NCBI GenBank assembly: GCA_018622675.1
Contig: CP076020.1
Coordinates: 124,001 to 188,000, forward strand
Direction: 5' to 3'
From: Mycoplasmatota bacterium
GTDB lineage: Bacteria > Bacillota_I > Bacilli_A > Izemoplasmatales > Hujiaoplasmataceae
DNA: 64,000 nucleotides
In this document: one piece after another, positions 42,049-50,947 of the stretch
How the letters are laid out: each line of letters opens with the position of its first letter
Numbering within the stretch: the stretch's first letter is position 1
The notes under the pieces: generated by a model
Databases searched by the model: none
What the model was told of the DNA's origin: nothing
What the model saw: the letters and a program-made list of their open reading frames with translations, nothing else
Translations under genes and position numbers: made by a program

Positions 42049-43365
42049 ATGATGGTTTTATTTTTGCTTTTACAATTACCGGTTATAGTATGTATTTCCC
42101 TTTATTTAAATAGTAAAAAGATATTTTCAAGAAAAGGTAATTTATATGTAACCTCATTTTTTGAAGGCTTGGGTTCGTATTTAATCATTGTTTCTATCTT
42201 TTTAGGAGGATTTTTTGCTAGTATCTTCATAAAATTATTATTGTTGATATTAGGATTCATAATCATAGCTTTTTCTAAAAATTACATAAATGATACAGAA
42301 CCTGAGTTAGACTTACAAATAGAGACTATGAAAAATACTATAGTAATTTTTTCATCAACTTTGTTATTGTTTTATGTAATGTTATCAGTTTTTCGTTTTC
42401 AAGATATCTATCTACAATTCCTATATTCAATTTTAATTGTTATTGTATTTAATTTTGTTTCTATATTTTTAAGAAGATGGTTTTCTATTTTTTGGGATAA
42501 GATTGATTTAGAAAATTCATCATTTGTAAGTTTTAGAGCAGTTCATATATATATTGTTGCATTTGTTATTGTTTTATTGGTTTTATTTATTAACTTTCCT
42601 AAAGTATCAGTTAATAAATCGATAAACTTGGCTAATAGTTACTCATATTTTAGCTACAAGGATGGAACAAATGATTTAGTAAATAGATATAAAGAGAGAT
42701 TAATAGTTGATCTTGATATGGAAATAGATATGGATCATAACGCCTATATGAACCAAGATGAAAATCATATATTTATTTATACTGAAGATCATTTGATGAT
42801 TTATGATTTTATTCAGAACAAACTTATTTATTCAGGTTATTATGAAGATCAAGTAAACGGAATTGAAATAAACTACATAAATGAAGAAAATAATGAAATA
42901 AAATTTCAATCAGATTGTACAGATGAAGAAGATTGTAATGAATTCACTTATCCATATCAATATGGCGAACTTACTTATTATACTTATAATACAATTACTA
43001 AATTCGATCACCTAGATTATGAACAATCAGATACCGTTATTTTAAATGAAAATGTATTGCATTTATTTCAAGATTCAGAAGTTGATTCAAGGTTAACATT
43101 GATAAGTGATAAGCCATTCATTGGATTTGCTTCAAGCAATTCTTATACTACAGATGTAGATCATTTTGATGGTTCAATATTGTATTTGCAAGTTAAGGAT
43201 AATAATGATCAGATCAATATTAAAGTTTATCAAATTATTGAAAAGAATATAGATCTTATTTTACCTTTTTATAGTCATTATCGATTTGGTTTTCTAGTGT
43301 TTATATTTGTTATTGGTTTTATTCCTATTAGCAATTATGATAAACATAGGTCTGTTATACATTAA
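42049..43365 (+). CDS. Hypothetical membrane protein with extracytoplasmic domain
   Basis: A 438-residue protein that I do not recognise. The first ~185 residues hold about six membrane helices. Residues ~190-405 form a soluble acidic domain rich in Asp, Asn and Tyr (DMEIDMDHNAYMNQDENH), and a last helix (about 410-430) returns to the membrane. The soluble domain has a beta-rich look (HLMIYDFIQNKLIYSGYY) resembling a repeated-strand sensor or binding domain, without catalytic motifs. AGTGGTGG precedes two adjacent ATG codons. A strong terminator follows, so it is a single-gene unit. Confidence 0.65.
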   Translation: MMVLFLLLQLPVIVCISLYLNSKKIFSRKGNLYVTSFFEGLGSYLIIVSIFLGGFFASIFIKLLLLILGFIIIAFSKNYINDTEPELDLQIETMKNTIVIFSSTLLLFYVMLSVFRFQDIYLQFLYSILIVIVFNFVSIFLRRWFSIFWDKIDLENSSFVSFRAVHIYIVAFVIVLLVLFINFPKVSVNKSINLANSYSYFSYKDGTNDLVNRYKERLIVDLDMEIDMDHNAYMNQDENHIFIYTEDHLMIYDFIQNKLIYSGYYEDQVNGIEINYINEENNEIKFQSDCTDEEDCNEFTYPYQYGELTYYTYNTITKFDHLDYEQSDTVILNENVLHLFQDSEVDSRLTLISDKPFIGFASSNSYTTDVDHFDGSILYLQVKDNNDQINIKVYQIIEKNIDLILPFYSHYRFGFLVFIFVIGFIPISNYDKHRSVIH

Positions 43366-43383
43366 TTTTAAGTATTTGAAATA

Positions 43384-43422
43384 AAACAAATGATTTAAAT
43401 GGATTAAATCATTTGTTTTTAT
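43384..43422 (+). terminator. Rho-independent terminator
   Basis: Thirteen-base stem ACAAATGATTTAA/TTAAATCATTTGT with a five-base loop followed by TTTT. Confidence 0.85.
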
Positions 43423-43531
43423 GAAGTGAAAAATAATGCATTATTCGTGAAAAAATTAATATATGTTATATAATGTAGTTAATAGGCGATATTTGACTAT
43501 TTGGTATTAAATATATAGTGGAGGTGGAAAT

Positions 43532-44836
43532 ATGAAAAGTAAGCAAAAGAAAATTATTTCATTAGTTCTTGTAATGATTCTTTTCGTATTGTCAATCTCT
43601 ACACAAAATACATATGCTTTTTGGGCAAATTCTATTCTTAGTAATCAAAGTAATGTAAGTAGTGATATCGCTATTGGTTCTTGGCCGTTTGGGCCTTATT
43701 CACCTGATGGAATTGATTACTATGATGAAACAATGAGTTATCAAAATGGTGATATTGTTTGGTATGATGGTGATTTATGGATTAATCAAGGATATACCTC
43801 TTTAGGTGAGACACCATCGCCACAAAATGATTGGATTATTTATAACGATGTAAACTGGTACTCGACAGTCACATATAGAGAAGATGACTTAGTTTTATTT
43901 AATGATAATATATATCTTTCTAAGTGGGAACAAACAAATAATCATCCTGAAACAACAGGGGTGAATGGACCATGGGAAAGTCAGGTAACTGATACACTTG
44001 CATGGAGTCAAGGTCAAGCTTCAAATTTAAATGATATTGTTTATTATGATGGCAATTTATGGATATACAAAGGTTATTACACAACTTCAGAACCGGGTTC
44101 ACAAAATGACTGGGCTTTAGTTGGAGATTTAACCTATTCACCAAATTATGTTTATGAAAATGGAGATTACACATTCTATAATGGGACTTATTATACAACA
44201 AGCAATGGTGGTTGGGCATCAGGCTCTACACCAGGTACCAATGGCGCTTGGACGGCATTAACAGTGCCTATATTTAATGGAAGTGTTCCAAATAATACTG
44301 AATATACTTTATATAATGGACTCTTTTATGAAGCTTTAGTAAAGATAACTGGATCAAAAAGAAATATTCAGCCAGGCTCTGAAGCTTCTAAGGGTGTATG
44401 GCAGGCATTGAATACCCAGGAGTGGCAACAATATAATACTTATTCAAATGGTGATTTGGTAATGTATCAATCAAATGTATTTCAATTAGAAAATGCCACG
44501 AATTCATCAGATATTCCAGGGACTACTGTAAATAGCTGGAATGGTATGGCTTCAATTTATTATAATCCATTAAATGTTTATCAACTAGGTGAGTATACGG
44601 TTTACAATGCTAATGTTTACCAAGTTGTTAACGCTTCAAATGCTAATAATAATGCACCAGGGACATCTGCTAATGCTTGGAATCAAATCAATGGTTATGA
44701 GTATTATTGGTTTAATGTTTATAGTGCAGGTGATATTGTTTTTTATAATGATGGTGTATACATAGCTTTGACACAAACTACAAATGAACAACCAGATTCA
44801 AGTTCATCTTGGCAATTATACAATACGAATAATTAA
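43532..44836 (+). CDS. Secreted protein with eight carbohydrate-binding-like repeats
   Basis: A 434-residue secreted protein. Residues 1-29 are a signal peptide; the next segment AFWANSILSNQSNV then IAIGSWPF recalls SipW-dependent or TasA-like secreted proteins. From residue ~60 to the end there are eight tandem repeats of about 45 residues with the pattern Y-x-xGDxVxYxxxxYxA...P....W, for example YSAGDIVFYNDGVYIALTQ and YQNGDIVWYDGDLWINQG. This is the signature of CBM5/12-type chitin-binding modules, though repeats 4-7 are diverged (GEYTVYN, TEYTLYN). No catalytic domain is present, so it is probably a surface or matrix glycan binder. GGAGGTGG precedes the ATG. Confidence 0.82.
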   Translation: MKSKQKKIISLVLVMILFVLSISTQNTYAFWANSILSNQSNVSSDIAIGSWPFGPYSPDGIDYYDETMSYQNGDIVWYDGDLWINQGYTSLGETPSPQNDWIIYNDVNWYSTVTYREDDLVLFNDNIYLSKWEQTNNHPETTGVNGPWESQVTDTLAWSQGQASNLNDIVYYDGNLWIYKGYYTTSEPGSQNDWALVGDLTYSPNYVYENGDYTFYNGTYYTTSNGGWASGSTPGTNGAWTALTVPIFNGSVPNNTEYTLYNGLFYEALVKITGSKRNIQPGSEASKGVWQALNTQEWQQYNTYSNGDLVMYQSNVFQLENATNSSDIPGTTVNSWNGMASIYYNPLNVYQLGEYTVYNANVYQVVNASNANNNAPGTSANAWNQINGYEYYWFNVYSAGDIVFYNDGVYIALTQTTNEQPDSSSSWQLYNTNN

Positions 44837-44888
44837 ATTTTTGGCTGAGAACTAAATATGATATTAAAAGAGGTTGAATGTCAAGGAT

Positions 44889-46330
44889 AGGGGTCTTTGA
44901 TGTTTAAGAAAAGAATTTAAAGATGATATTTCGTTTGAAGTATCGTCTTTTTCTTTTTGTTTTAAAGTGAAGTAATAGGGCAATCATTATGAGTTAATGC
45001 AAATATTCTTAATCTAAAGTGATCAAAGTTTCTATAGCCAAAGGCTATGCGTTTAATCACTTTGATTTTATTGTTCAAACCTTCAATAAAGCCATTGGTT
45101 AATTGTTTTTTGTCATAGGTAATAAATGAATTAATAATTTCTTCTTTCCAGTTTTTATAAGTCCTAGCGACTGTTTTGAATTCAGGTAACTTTGTTTGAT
45201 ATAAGTCATCTATAAATTGATTTATTACATCTCTAGCTTCATAATAAGATGTGCTATGCATCATTTCATAGAAGGAATCCTTTAAATCAATCGCCTTTTT
45301 CATATCTAGATCAAAGTGTCTTACTTTATCAATAATCTCTCTCGCTGTAATGTGATAACCAAGCTTATAATCTTTAAAATGCTTGGTTGAAAGATTATAA
45401 GTATAAGCCAATATATGTTTCCAATATTTCTTTAAATAATGATATTCATAAGTACCTTTTCGATATTTCTTCATAACCCTTAATCTAACATCTTGAACGG
45501 CCCAATACATCTGTCTAATAAAATGATACTTATCAGCGATTAATTTGGCCTTAGGAAAGTATTTGTGAACCAGTTGTCTATAAGGATCCCATAAGTCTGA
45601 TATGATGCATTTGACCTTATCTCGCTCTTTTTTGTCAATATGGGAGAAGTAATACTCTAGGTTATGTTTTCTTCTGTTAGGGAAAACGTCAATCAGTTTT
45701 TTATTGACTGGATCAGTCATAAGAAAAGCATATTTACCATAGCCATGAGATAAATTTTTAAACTCATCTATACTCAAGACTTCAGGTAAAACTTGCCTCC
45801 TAGGTCTAATATGAGTTTTAATGTGTCTCATAACTGTGTGAAATGATATATTTAAATGTCTACCAACATCTGTGATTGATTGTTTAAATCCATATTCTTT
45901 GATAATTAGTTGTTTCGTATAATTACTTATCTTATGATATTTTCTTACAAATTGATTCTCTTCAGGAAAACGTTTATGACAATCTTTACATAAATATCTT
46001 CGCCGCCTATATAGAAGTATCACTTTATATCCTAAATCAAATTGATGTTTTATCTTTCTTATCCTGTAATCATGAACCCTCTTGGTTAAACAACCACAGT
46101 GAGGACAGACATGTTCTCTAATAGGAAGTTCTAATTTAATATACTTAGTCCCTCTTTCTATAGAAATATCTTTAATAATAATATCTTCATCTTTCAAATT
46201 AAATAATTTACTGATATAATGTTCATGCATGAATAGGACCCCTTTCGATTGGGAGTAGGTAACTTAATTATAAAGGATGATTCCTATTCATGCACTTTTA
46301 ATTTATAAACATCTTTTTATTAACACCCCT
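44889..46330 (-). mobile_element. ISL3-family insertion sequence (ends tentative)
   Basis: Contains one ISL3-type transposase. Tentative ends are AGGGGTCTT at 44889 and the inverted AGGGGTGTT at 46322-46330, a weak imperfect inverted repeat. No clear 8-bp target duplication was found, so the ends may be wrong or the copy old. Confidence 0.45.
44962..46230 (-). CDS. ISL3-family transposase
   Basis: A 422-residue transposase. The N-terminal zinc finger reads CPHCGCLTKRVHDYR and then YLCKDCHKRFPE (CxxC twice, about residues 42-97). An HTH follows (FKQSITDVGRHLNISFHTVMR in part). The DDE domain starts at VLSIDEFKNLSHGYGKYAFLM (first Asp near residue 150, quoted in part), continues with IISDLWDPYR (second Asp near 209) and ends with FIEGLNNKIKVIKRIAFGYRN (Glu near 390), as in the ISL3/IS204 group. 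The frame is intact, so the protein may be active. It lies beyond the cassette array. Confidence 0.95.
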   Translation of the reverse strand: MHEHYISKLFNLKDEDIIIKDISIERGTKYIKLELPIREHVCPHCGCLTKRVHDYRIRKIKHQFDLGYKVILLYRRRRYLCKDCHKRFPEENQFVRKYHKISNYTKQLIIKEYGFKQSITDVGRHLNISFHTVMRHIKTHIRPRRQVLPEVLSIDEFKNLSHGYGKYAFLMTDPVNKKLIDVFPNRRKHNLEYYFSHIDKKERDKVKCIISDLWDPYRQLVHKYFPKAKLIADKYHFIRQMYWAVQDVRLRVMKKYRKGTYEYHYLKKYWKHILAYTYNLSTKHFKDYKLGYHITAREIIDKVRHFDLDMKKAIDLKDSFYEMMHSTSYYEARDVINQFIDDLYQTKLPEFKTVARTYKNWKEEIINSFITYDKKQLTNGFIEGLNNKIKVIKRIAFGYRNFDHFRLRIFALTHNDCPITSL

Positions 46331-46667
46331 AAGAAAATTATAGAACCTTAAAAGATACTATTTTTATTTGAAATAGTATCTTTTTTCTTTATAAACATGT
46401 GATTTTCAAAGTATGTAGATCATTCTGAATCCTAATTGTATATAGAAAATAATAAAATAAAATACATGAATAAAGCAAATAAAGATATTGAATATCAATA
46501 TAATGATTGAGACTAAGCGTGTATGTGGTATTTTAATACAATTTCTTATTTTCTTAAGATGTATTTTAAAAAAAAGACTATCAATGATCGGGTATAAACC
46601 ATCAATTATAGTCTTTTATTAAATGATATAATGACTATTGTACTAATAATCAATCTTATGAGTGAAA
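46331..46667. other. Gap without a gene
   Basis: No gene seen. A hairpin with arms AAAGACTAT/ATAGTCTTT (46574-46618, long internal loop, T run) may terminate transcription of the minus-strand gene that ends at 46668 or of plus-strand reads. Confidence 0.5.
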
Positions 46668-47132
46668 TTACTGAATAATTTTTGAACCTGTATAGATTTT
46701 GATTGTCTTATGTTTTAAGTATTTATTTTTGACTTTATTGTAAGTATCCTTTGGTAAAATCTTTACAAATAAAGAAGGTAATAGCATTGTCAATATGCGT
46801 GGATATTCAATGATATATAGTTCATCATTGATTAACTTTTTGATTAATTCAATGGCTTCCATATTTGAAAGTTTTATGGTTGTTAGATTGAAGTGTTTCT
46901 TTTCTAAAGCAATCTCTGCAAGCTTAGGTTCTTTTTCAAAGATGATATTCATCTGCAAGTGCTCATGACATTTCATGTTAATCATACGTTTTGTAATCAT
47001 GTCTATTTTTCCTGTGAATTGATCGTTATTTAAAATATCAAGATACAAAGCATGAATATCTCTATTTAACTGGTTTATATATTCTGTGAAAGTATCTCTT
47101 TCTATTCCATTTTTCAAAAGATTTAAATCCAT
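46668..47132 (-). CDS. Hypothetical protein
   Basis: A 154-residue helical, charged protein that I do not recognise. No signal peptide; one weakly hydrophobic segment (YPRILTMLLPSLFVKILP, about residues 110-127) could be an amphipathic helix. It has a single Cys and no metal or nucleotide motif. It stands alone between an ISL3 copy and the divergently transcribed M13 peptidase. AAAAGAGC lies just before the ATG on its strand, a modest ribosome site. Confidence 0.55.
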   Translation of the reverse strand: MDLNLLKNGIERDTFTEYINQLNRDIHALYLDILNNDQFTGKIDMITKRMINMKCHEHLQMNIIFEKEPKLAEIALEKKHFNLTTIKLSNMEAIELIKKLINDELYIIEYPRILTMLLPSLFVKILPKDTYNKVKNKYLKHKTIKIYTGSKIIQ

Positions 47133-47244
47133 TTTATTTGCTCTTTTCTATATATGATTAATTTATTATAACATATTTTGATGATATTGGATTTTCTTAT
47201 ATTTAAATATATATCATCTGTAGATGTTTATCTTATCAATAGGA

Positions 47245-47273
47245 TTGTTTTCTAGGAATCAAATGAGTATAAT
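47245..47273 (+). promoter_or_regulatory. Promoter of the M13 peptidase gene
   Basis: TTGTTT (47245-47250) and TATAAT (47268-47273) with a 17-base spacer. It would give an ~74-base leader; a closer TGTTAAAAT box at about 47328 is an alternative. Confidence 0.55.
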
Positions 47274-47353
47274 ATAGTTAATAAGAGTTAAATTTCAGTC
47301 AATAAATATACAAAGATAAGATTAAGTGTTAAAATAATAAAAGAGGTGAGTAT

Positions 47354-49255
47354 ATGGAAAAAGAACAAATTAGAGAAAATTTTTATGAAGCTGTTAATGG
47401 TGAATGGCTTAAGAGTGCAAAAATACCTGGAGATCAACCTGCAGTATCTGCTTTTTTGGAATTGCATTTAGGTATTGAGAAAACTTTAATGGATCTTACA
47501 TCTAAATGGGAAAATAATCCATCAGATTTAAATGACAATTTAAAAAAATACATTAAACTTTATCAAATGACTAAAGATTTTGATAAAAGAGATGAATTGG
47601 GCACAAAACCATTTGAGATTATCTTAAATAAGATAAATCAACTCAATAGTTTAAGCGATTTAGAGAAAGCATTTAAAGATTTGACCTTAGAATCTATTGA
47701 TACGCCTTTTGGTTTTAATGTGATGCAAGATTTTATGAATAGTGATAATCAAATATTGTATTTTGGTGCTAGTGATTTATTTTTACCTGATACAAGTTAT
47801 TATCATGATGAATCTAAGAAGAAACAATTAATTGGACTATTCACTATGACAACAACACAGTTATTAAAGTTATATGGTTTTTCTGAAAAAGAAGTGGACC
47901 AATTAATTAGTGATGCATTAGCTTTTGATGCTTTATTAGTACCTGTAACTAAGTCTAGTGTGGAAAAAGCTGATTATGTTAAAATGTACAATCCTTTAAG
48001 TAAAGACAAAGTCAATGAATTAACAAATAACTTTAATCTAATGTCTCAAGCTGAAGCTTTGGTTAATCAGTCTGTTGATCAATTAATCATTACTAATTTA
48101 GATTTTATACATGCATTTGATAAAATCATTACTGATGATAATTTTGCTTTGATTAAATCTTGGATGATTGTTTCTAATGCTATTAAGTTTGCATCAGATT
48201 TAACCAATGATATTAGAATCGCTGGTGGAGCATTTAGACGTGCCTTATCTGGAACTAAAGAAGCACAAAGTAAAGAAAAATATGCTTTCTATCAAGCATA
48301 TAATCGTTTTGGACAAGTGGTTGGTTTACATTATGGAGAAACTTATTTTGGACCAATCGCTAAAGAAGATGTTAAAATAATGGTCCATGAAATGATTGGT
48401 GTTTATCAAGAACGTATTTCTAATAATACTTGGCTTAAAGAAGATACTAAAGAAAAAGCAATAAAAAAATTATCAACTTTAAAAGTTCACGTTGGATATC
48501 CAGATGAATTACCACCATATTTTGATAAATTTGAAATTAAAAGCTATGATGAGGGTTCAAATTTAATCCAAGAAAGATTATCTATGAACAAAATCATCAA
48601 TACTCATGAATTTAATAAGTATAATCAAAAACCAAACAGAAACATTTGGGGTATGCCAGCCAGCATGGTGAATGCTTATTATAGCCCGACCAATAATCAA
48701 ATTGTCTTCCCAGCTGCAATTTTACAAGAACCATACTATAGCCTTGAACAAACTCCATCTGAAAATTATGGCGGTATTGGGGCGGTCATGGCACATGAAA
48801 TTTCTCATGCCTTTGATAATAATGGTGCTAAGTTTGATGAAACAGGTTCATTAAATAACTGGTGGACAAAAGCAGACTTAGACGCTTTTGATAATAAAGC
48901 AAAAGATATGATTGCTTTATTCGATGGTGTTGAAACAGGGTTTGGTGAATGCAATGGAGAATTAACAGTCTCTGAAAACATTGCGGATAGTGGCGGTTTA
49001 AGATGTGCGCTTGAAGCAAGTAAAAAAAATAAAAGTCATAATTTAGAAGAATTCTTTAAAAATTGGGCACGTGTTTGGCGCATGAAGGCTTCTGAAGAGT
49101 ATAGTCAATTATTACTTAAAGTAGATGTCCACGGACCTTCAATTTTAAGAGCAAATATGCAATTAAGTAATTTGGAAGAATTCCAAGATTATTATCATAT
49201 TAAGAAGAATGACGGCATGTATTTACCTAAGGAAAAAATGGTTAGTATTTGGTAA
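47354..49255 (+). CDS. pepO: M13-family zinc endopeptidase (PepO-like)
   Basis: A 633-residue neprilysin-family metallopeptidase, cytoplasmic as no signal peptide is present, like PepO of lactic acid bacteria that degrades peptides. The zinc motif is HEISH (residues 481-485) in VMAHEISHAFDNNGA; the third ligand Glu lies in SENIADSGGLR (about 535-545). The substrate-binding NAYYSPTNNQIVFPAAIL (about 437-454) is the typical NAYY motif, and the C-terminal KVDVHGPSILR precedes a Trp ending (VSIW), all in family order. AGAGGTG precedes the ATG. A terminator follows. Confidence 0.95.
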   Translation: MEKEQIRENFYEAVNGEWLKSAKIPGDQPAVSAFLELHLGIEKTLMDLTSKWENNPSDLNDNLKKYIKLYQMTKDFDKRDELGTKPFEIILNKINQLNSLSDLEKAFKDLTLESIDTPFGFNVMQDFMNSDNQILYFGASDLFLPDTSYYHDESKKKQLIGLFTMTTTQLLKLYGFSEKEVDQLISDALAFDALLVPVTKSSVEKADYVKMYNPLSKDKVNELTNNFNLMSQAEALVNQSVDQLIITNLDFIHAFDKIITDDNFALIKSWMIVSNAIKFASDLTNDIRIAGGAFRRALSGTKEAQSKEKYAFYQAYNRFGQVVGLHYGETYFGPIAKEDVKIMVHEMIGVYQERISNNTWLKEDTKEKAIKKLSTLKVHVGYPDELPPYFDKFEIKSYDEGSNLIQERLSMNKIINTHEFNKYNQKPNRNIWGMPASMVNAYYSPTNNQIVFPAAILQEPYYSLEQTPSENYGGIGAVMAHEISHAFDNNGAKFDETGSLNNWWTKADLDAFDNKAKDMIALFDGVETGFGECNGELTVSENIADSGGLRCALEASKKNKSHNLEEFFKNWARVWRMKASEEYSQLLLKVDVHGPSILRANMQLSNLEEFQDYYHIKKNDGMYLPKEKMVSIW

Positions 49256-49266
49256 AGAAAATTGAT

Positions 49267-49307
49267 ATATAGCACATTATCTAAGAAGATTATGTGCTAT
49301 TTTTTTG
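49267..49307 (+). terminator. Rho-independent terminator
   Basis: Stem ATAGCACAT/ATGTGCTAT followed by seven T, after the peptidase gene and overlapping the 3' end of the convergent nucleoside hydrolase gene. Confidence 0.8.
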
Positions 49308-50261
49308 TGAGTTTTTTAATATATTGATGAGTTTTGTTTTAAATAAAGCATGATTTATTTTGGTCACTAATGAGACATTTTTATCAAGGGATTGATACTG
49401 ATTAGCTAAGACCAATCTTTTATCTCCGTAAAAAATAACCTGACCATAGGTTTCGTCTTGGTTGGTCATCACTTTTGCGTGTGTTTTTAATTCTTTTTCC
49501 ACTATTTCAGGCCACAATAAAACTCCCATTGCGATAGGATCAGGTAAATCGATGAATTCTTGACCTGTATTCTCAAGATTGTATTGGTATAATCTTTGGT
49601 TACATTGAATGGCGAAATGGGCTGTTTTGTTTTCAGATTCCATTAGGAGATCAATCTCTTTTCTTTGTAATGCAGAATCTCCTAAACAAATATCAAAACC
49701 GATAATAGTCATAGGAATACCAGATTCAAGAAGAACTTTATAACTTTCAGCATCTACATAGACATTAAATTCACTGACTGGTGTGCAATTACCCGGACCA
49801 AGTCCACTTGTACCCATAGAATAAATTTGTTTTACTTGACTCATAGTATCTTTATCTAAGAGGATGGCTTTGGCAATATTAGTGAGCGGTCCTAAGGTAA
49901 TGATTTCTATCTCATATGGATATTTTTTGATAAGTTCTAATATTTTGTCGACTGCATGACCATCATGATGTTTAATGGTAGGGTGGATTAACGATTGATC
50001 ACCCATACCATCTTCTCCATGAACACCTTTAGCAGTGAAAAGGTCTCTAAATAAGGGTTTGTGAGACCCTTTGTATACTGGCGGATAATATGTGTTGGCT
50101 ATTTCTAAAGTTTGTAGACAGTTTTTAGTTGCTTGTTCTAAGTGACAATTACCACTCACTGTAGTGATAGCACAAACTTCTATTTCTTCACTAAACATAG
50201 CCATCAAAATCGCTACTGCATCATCGCTTCCTGTATCTGTATCGATAATTATTTTTCTCAT
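49290..50261 (-). CDS. Inosine/uridine-preferring nucleoside hydrolase
   Basis: A 323-residue nucleoside N-ribohydrolase that splits ribonucleosides into base and ribose for salvage. The calcium-binding Asp cluster is at the N-terminus, MRKIIIDTDTGSDDAVAIL (DTDTGxDD). GPLTNIAKAIL (about residues 122-132), the SEFNVYVDAESYKVLL segment and PDPIAMGVLLWP with a late Asp follow in family order. The ATG at 50261 is used because GAGGTG on the minus strand lies six bases before it. It is transcribed away from the Crp-like regulator, whose palindrome lies about 50 bases upstream and could control both. Confidence 0.93.
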   Translation of the reverse strand: MRKIIIDTDTGSDDAVAILMAMFSEEIEVCAITTVSGNCHLEQATKNCLQTLEIANTYYPPVYKGSHKPLFRDLFTAKGVHGEDGMGDQSLIHPTIKHHDGHAVDKILELIKKYPYEIEIITLGPLTNIAKAILLDKDTMSQVKQIYSMGTSGLGPGNCTPVSEFNVYVDAESYKVLLESGIPMTIIGFDICLGDSALQRKEIDLLMESENKTAHFAIQCNQRLYQYNLENTGQEFIDLPDPIAMGVLLWPEIVEKELKTHAKVMTNQDETYGQVIFYGDKRLVLANQYQSLDKNVSLVTKINHALFKTKLINILKNSQKNST

Positions 50262-50274
50262 AATGATCACCTCG

Positions 50275-50303
50275 TTGTCTTATTGTACCAAATCATATAT
50301 AAT
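50275..50303 (+). promoter_or_regulatory. Promoter of the Crp/Fnr-like regulator
   Basis: TTGTCT (50275-50280) and TATAAT (50298-50303) with a 17-base spacer; the start point would fall in the palindrome at 50308. Confidence 0.7.
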
Positions 50304-50307
50304 GATG

Positions 50308-50325
50308 TTAGGTCATATGACCTAA
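50308..50325 (+). promoter_or_regulatory. Perfect 18-bp palindrome at the start point of the Crp-like gene
   Basis: TTAGGTCATATGACCTAA is fully self-complementary and covers the +1 region up to the AAGGAGG ribosome site. As DNA it is an ideal homodimer operator; as RNA it would form a hairpin against the ribosome site. Confidence 0.8.
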
Positions 50326-50335
50326 GGAGGTATTT

Positions 50336-50920
50336 ATGTTAGATATGTTCATCGAAAAAGCCAGTGATAAAATAAAAAATGCTATTATTAATGAGTTTTA
50401 TCATGCAGATATACCCATCATTTTAGAAAATGATCAGAATGATTATGTGTATTTTTTAATCGCGGGATCTGTAGACATTATTCGTTATGATGAAGATGGC
50501 CGTGAACAACGGATATATATACAGGATTCTTACAGTTTGTTTGGAGAACTTGAGTTGTTTGGTGAAATGAGTAGTCAGTTTTCTTGTGTTACCACTAAGC
50601 CTTCTAAACTTAGAAAGATACATAAAAAGTTATTTATTGAATGGATGGAAGAAGATGAAAAGTTCATGAAATATGTTTTTAAACAATTAGTTGATAAACT
50701 ACTTTATTCATCGATGAAGCAACTGATAGATTTCAAGAAAACAATTAAAGAGAGAATTGATGAAGTTATATATAGAAAAGTCAAAGAAAATACCCTGCAC
50801 TCTTTAACCAAGAAGGAATTATGTGTTTTAGTAAAAGCACCAATGAGAAGTGTTAATAGAGTTTTAGCTAAGATGAAGCACATCAGCTATAAAAATGGAA
50901 AGTTTACTCTAAATGATTGA
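50336..50920 (+). CDS. Crp/Fnr-family transcriptional regulator
   Basis: A 194-residue regulator. Residues ~10-110 form the cyclic-nucleotide-type beta barrel (VYFLIAGSVDIIRYDEDGRE, then YSLFGELELFGE), followed by the long dimer helix. A short C-terminal winged helix comes last (LTKKELCVLVKAPMRSVNRVL, recognition helix near residues 165-178). There are no N-terminal cysteines for an Fe-S cluster, so it is not a classical Fnr; the ligand is unknown. The ATG follows AAGGAGG. A palindrome at its own start suggests autoregulation and perhaps control of the divergent nucleoside hydrolase. Confidence 0.88.
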   Translation: MLDMFIEKASDKIKNAIINEFYHADIPIILENDQNDYVYFLIAGSVDIIRYDEDGREQRIYIQDSYSLFGELELFGEMSSQFSCVTTKPSKLRKIHKKLFIEWMEEDEKFMKYVFKQLVDKLLYSSMKQLIDFKKTIKERIDEVIYRKVKENTLHSLTKKELCVLVKAPMRSVNRVLAKMKHISYKNGKFTLND

Positions 50921-50947
50921 AAATCACCTTAAACACTGGAGACTAAA

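Noticed and set aside
43920-44219. Minus-strand open frame of 99 codons
   Set aside because: Antisense to the repeat protein at 43532-44836; its His/Asn-rich product mirrors the repeat codons.
44889-46330. ISL3 copy as part of the cassette array
   Set aside because: It lies about 5 kb beyond the last att-like site, is on the opposite strand and is not flanked by the repeat.
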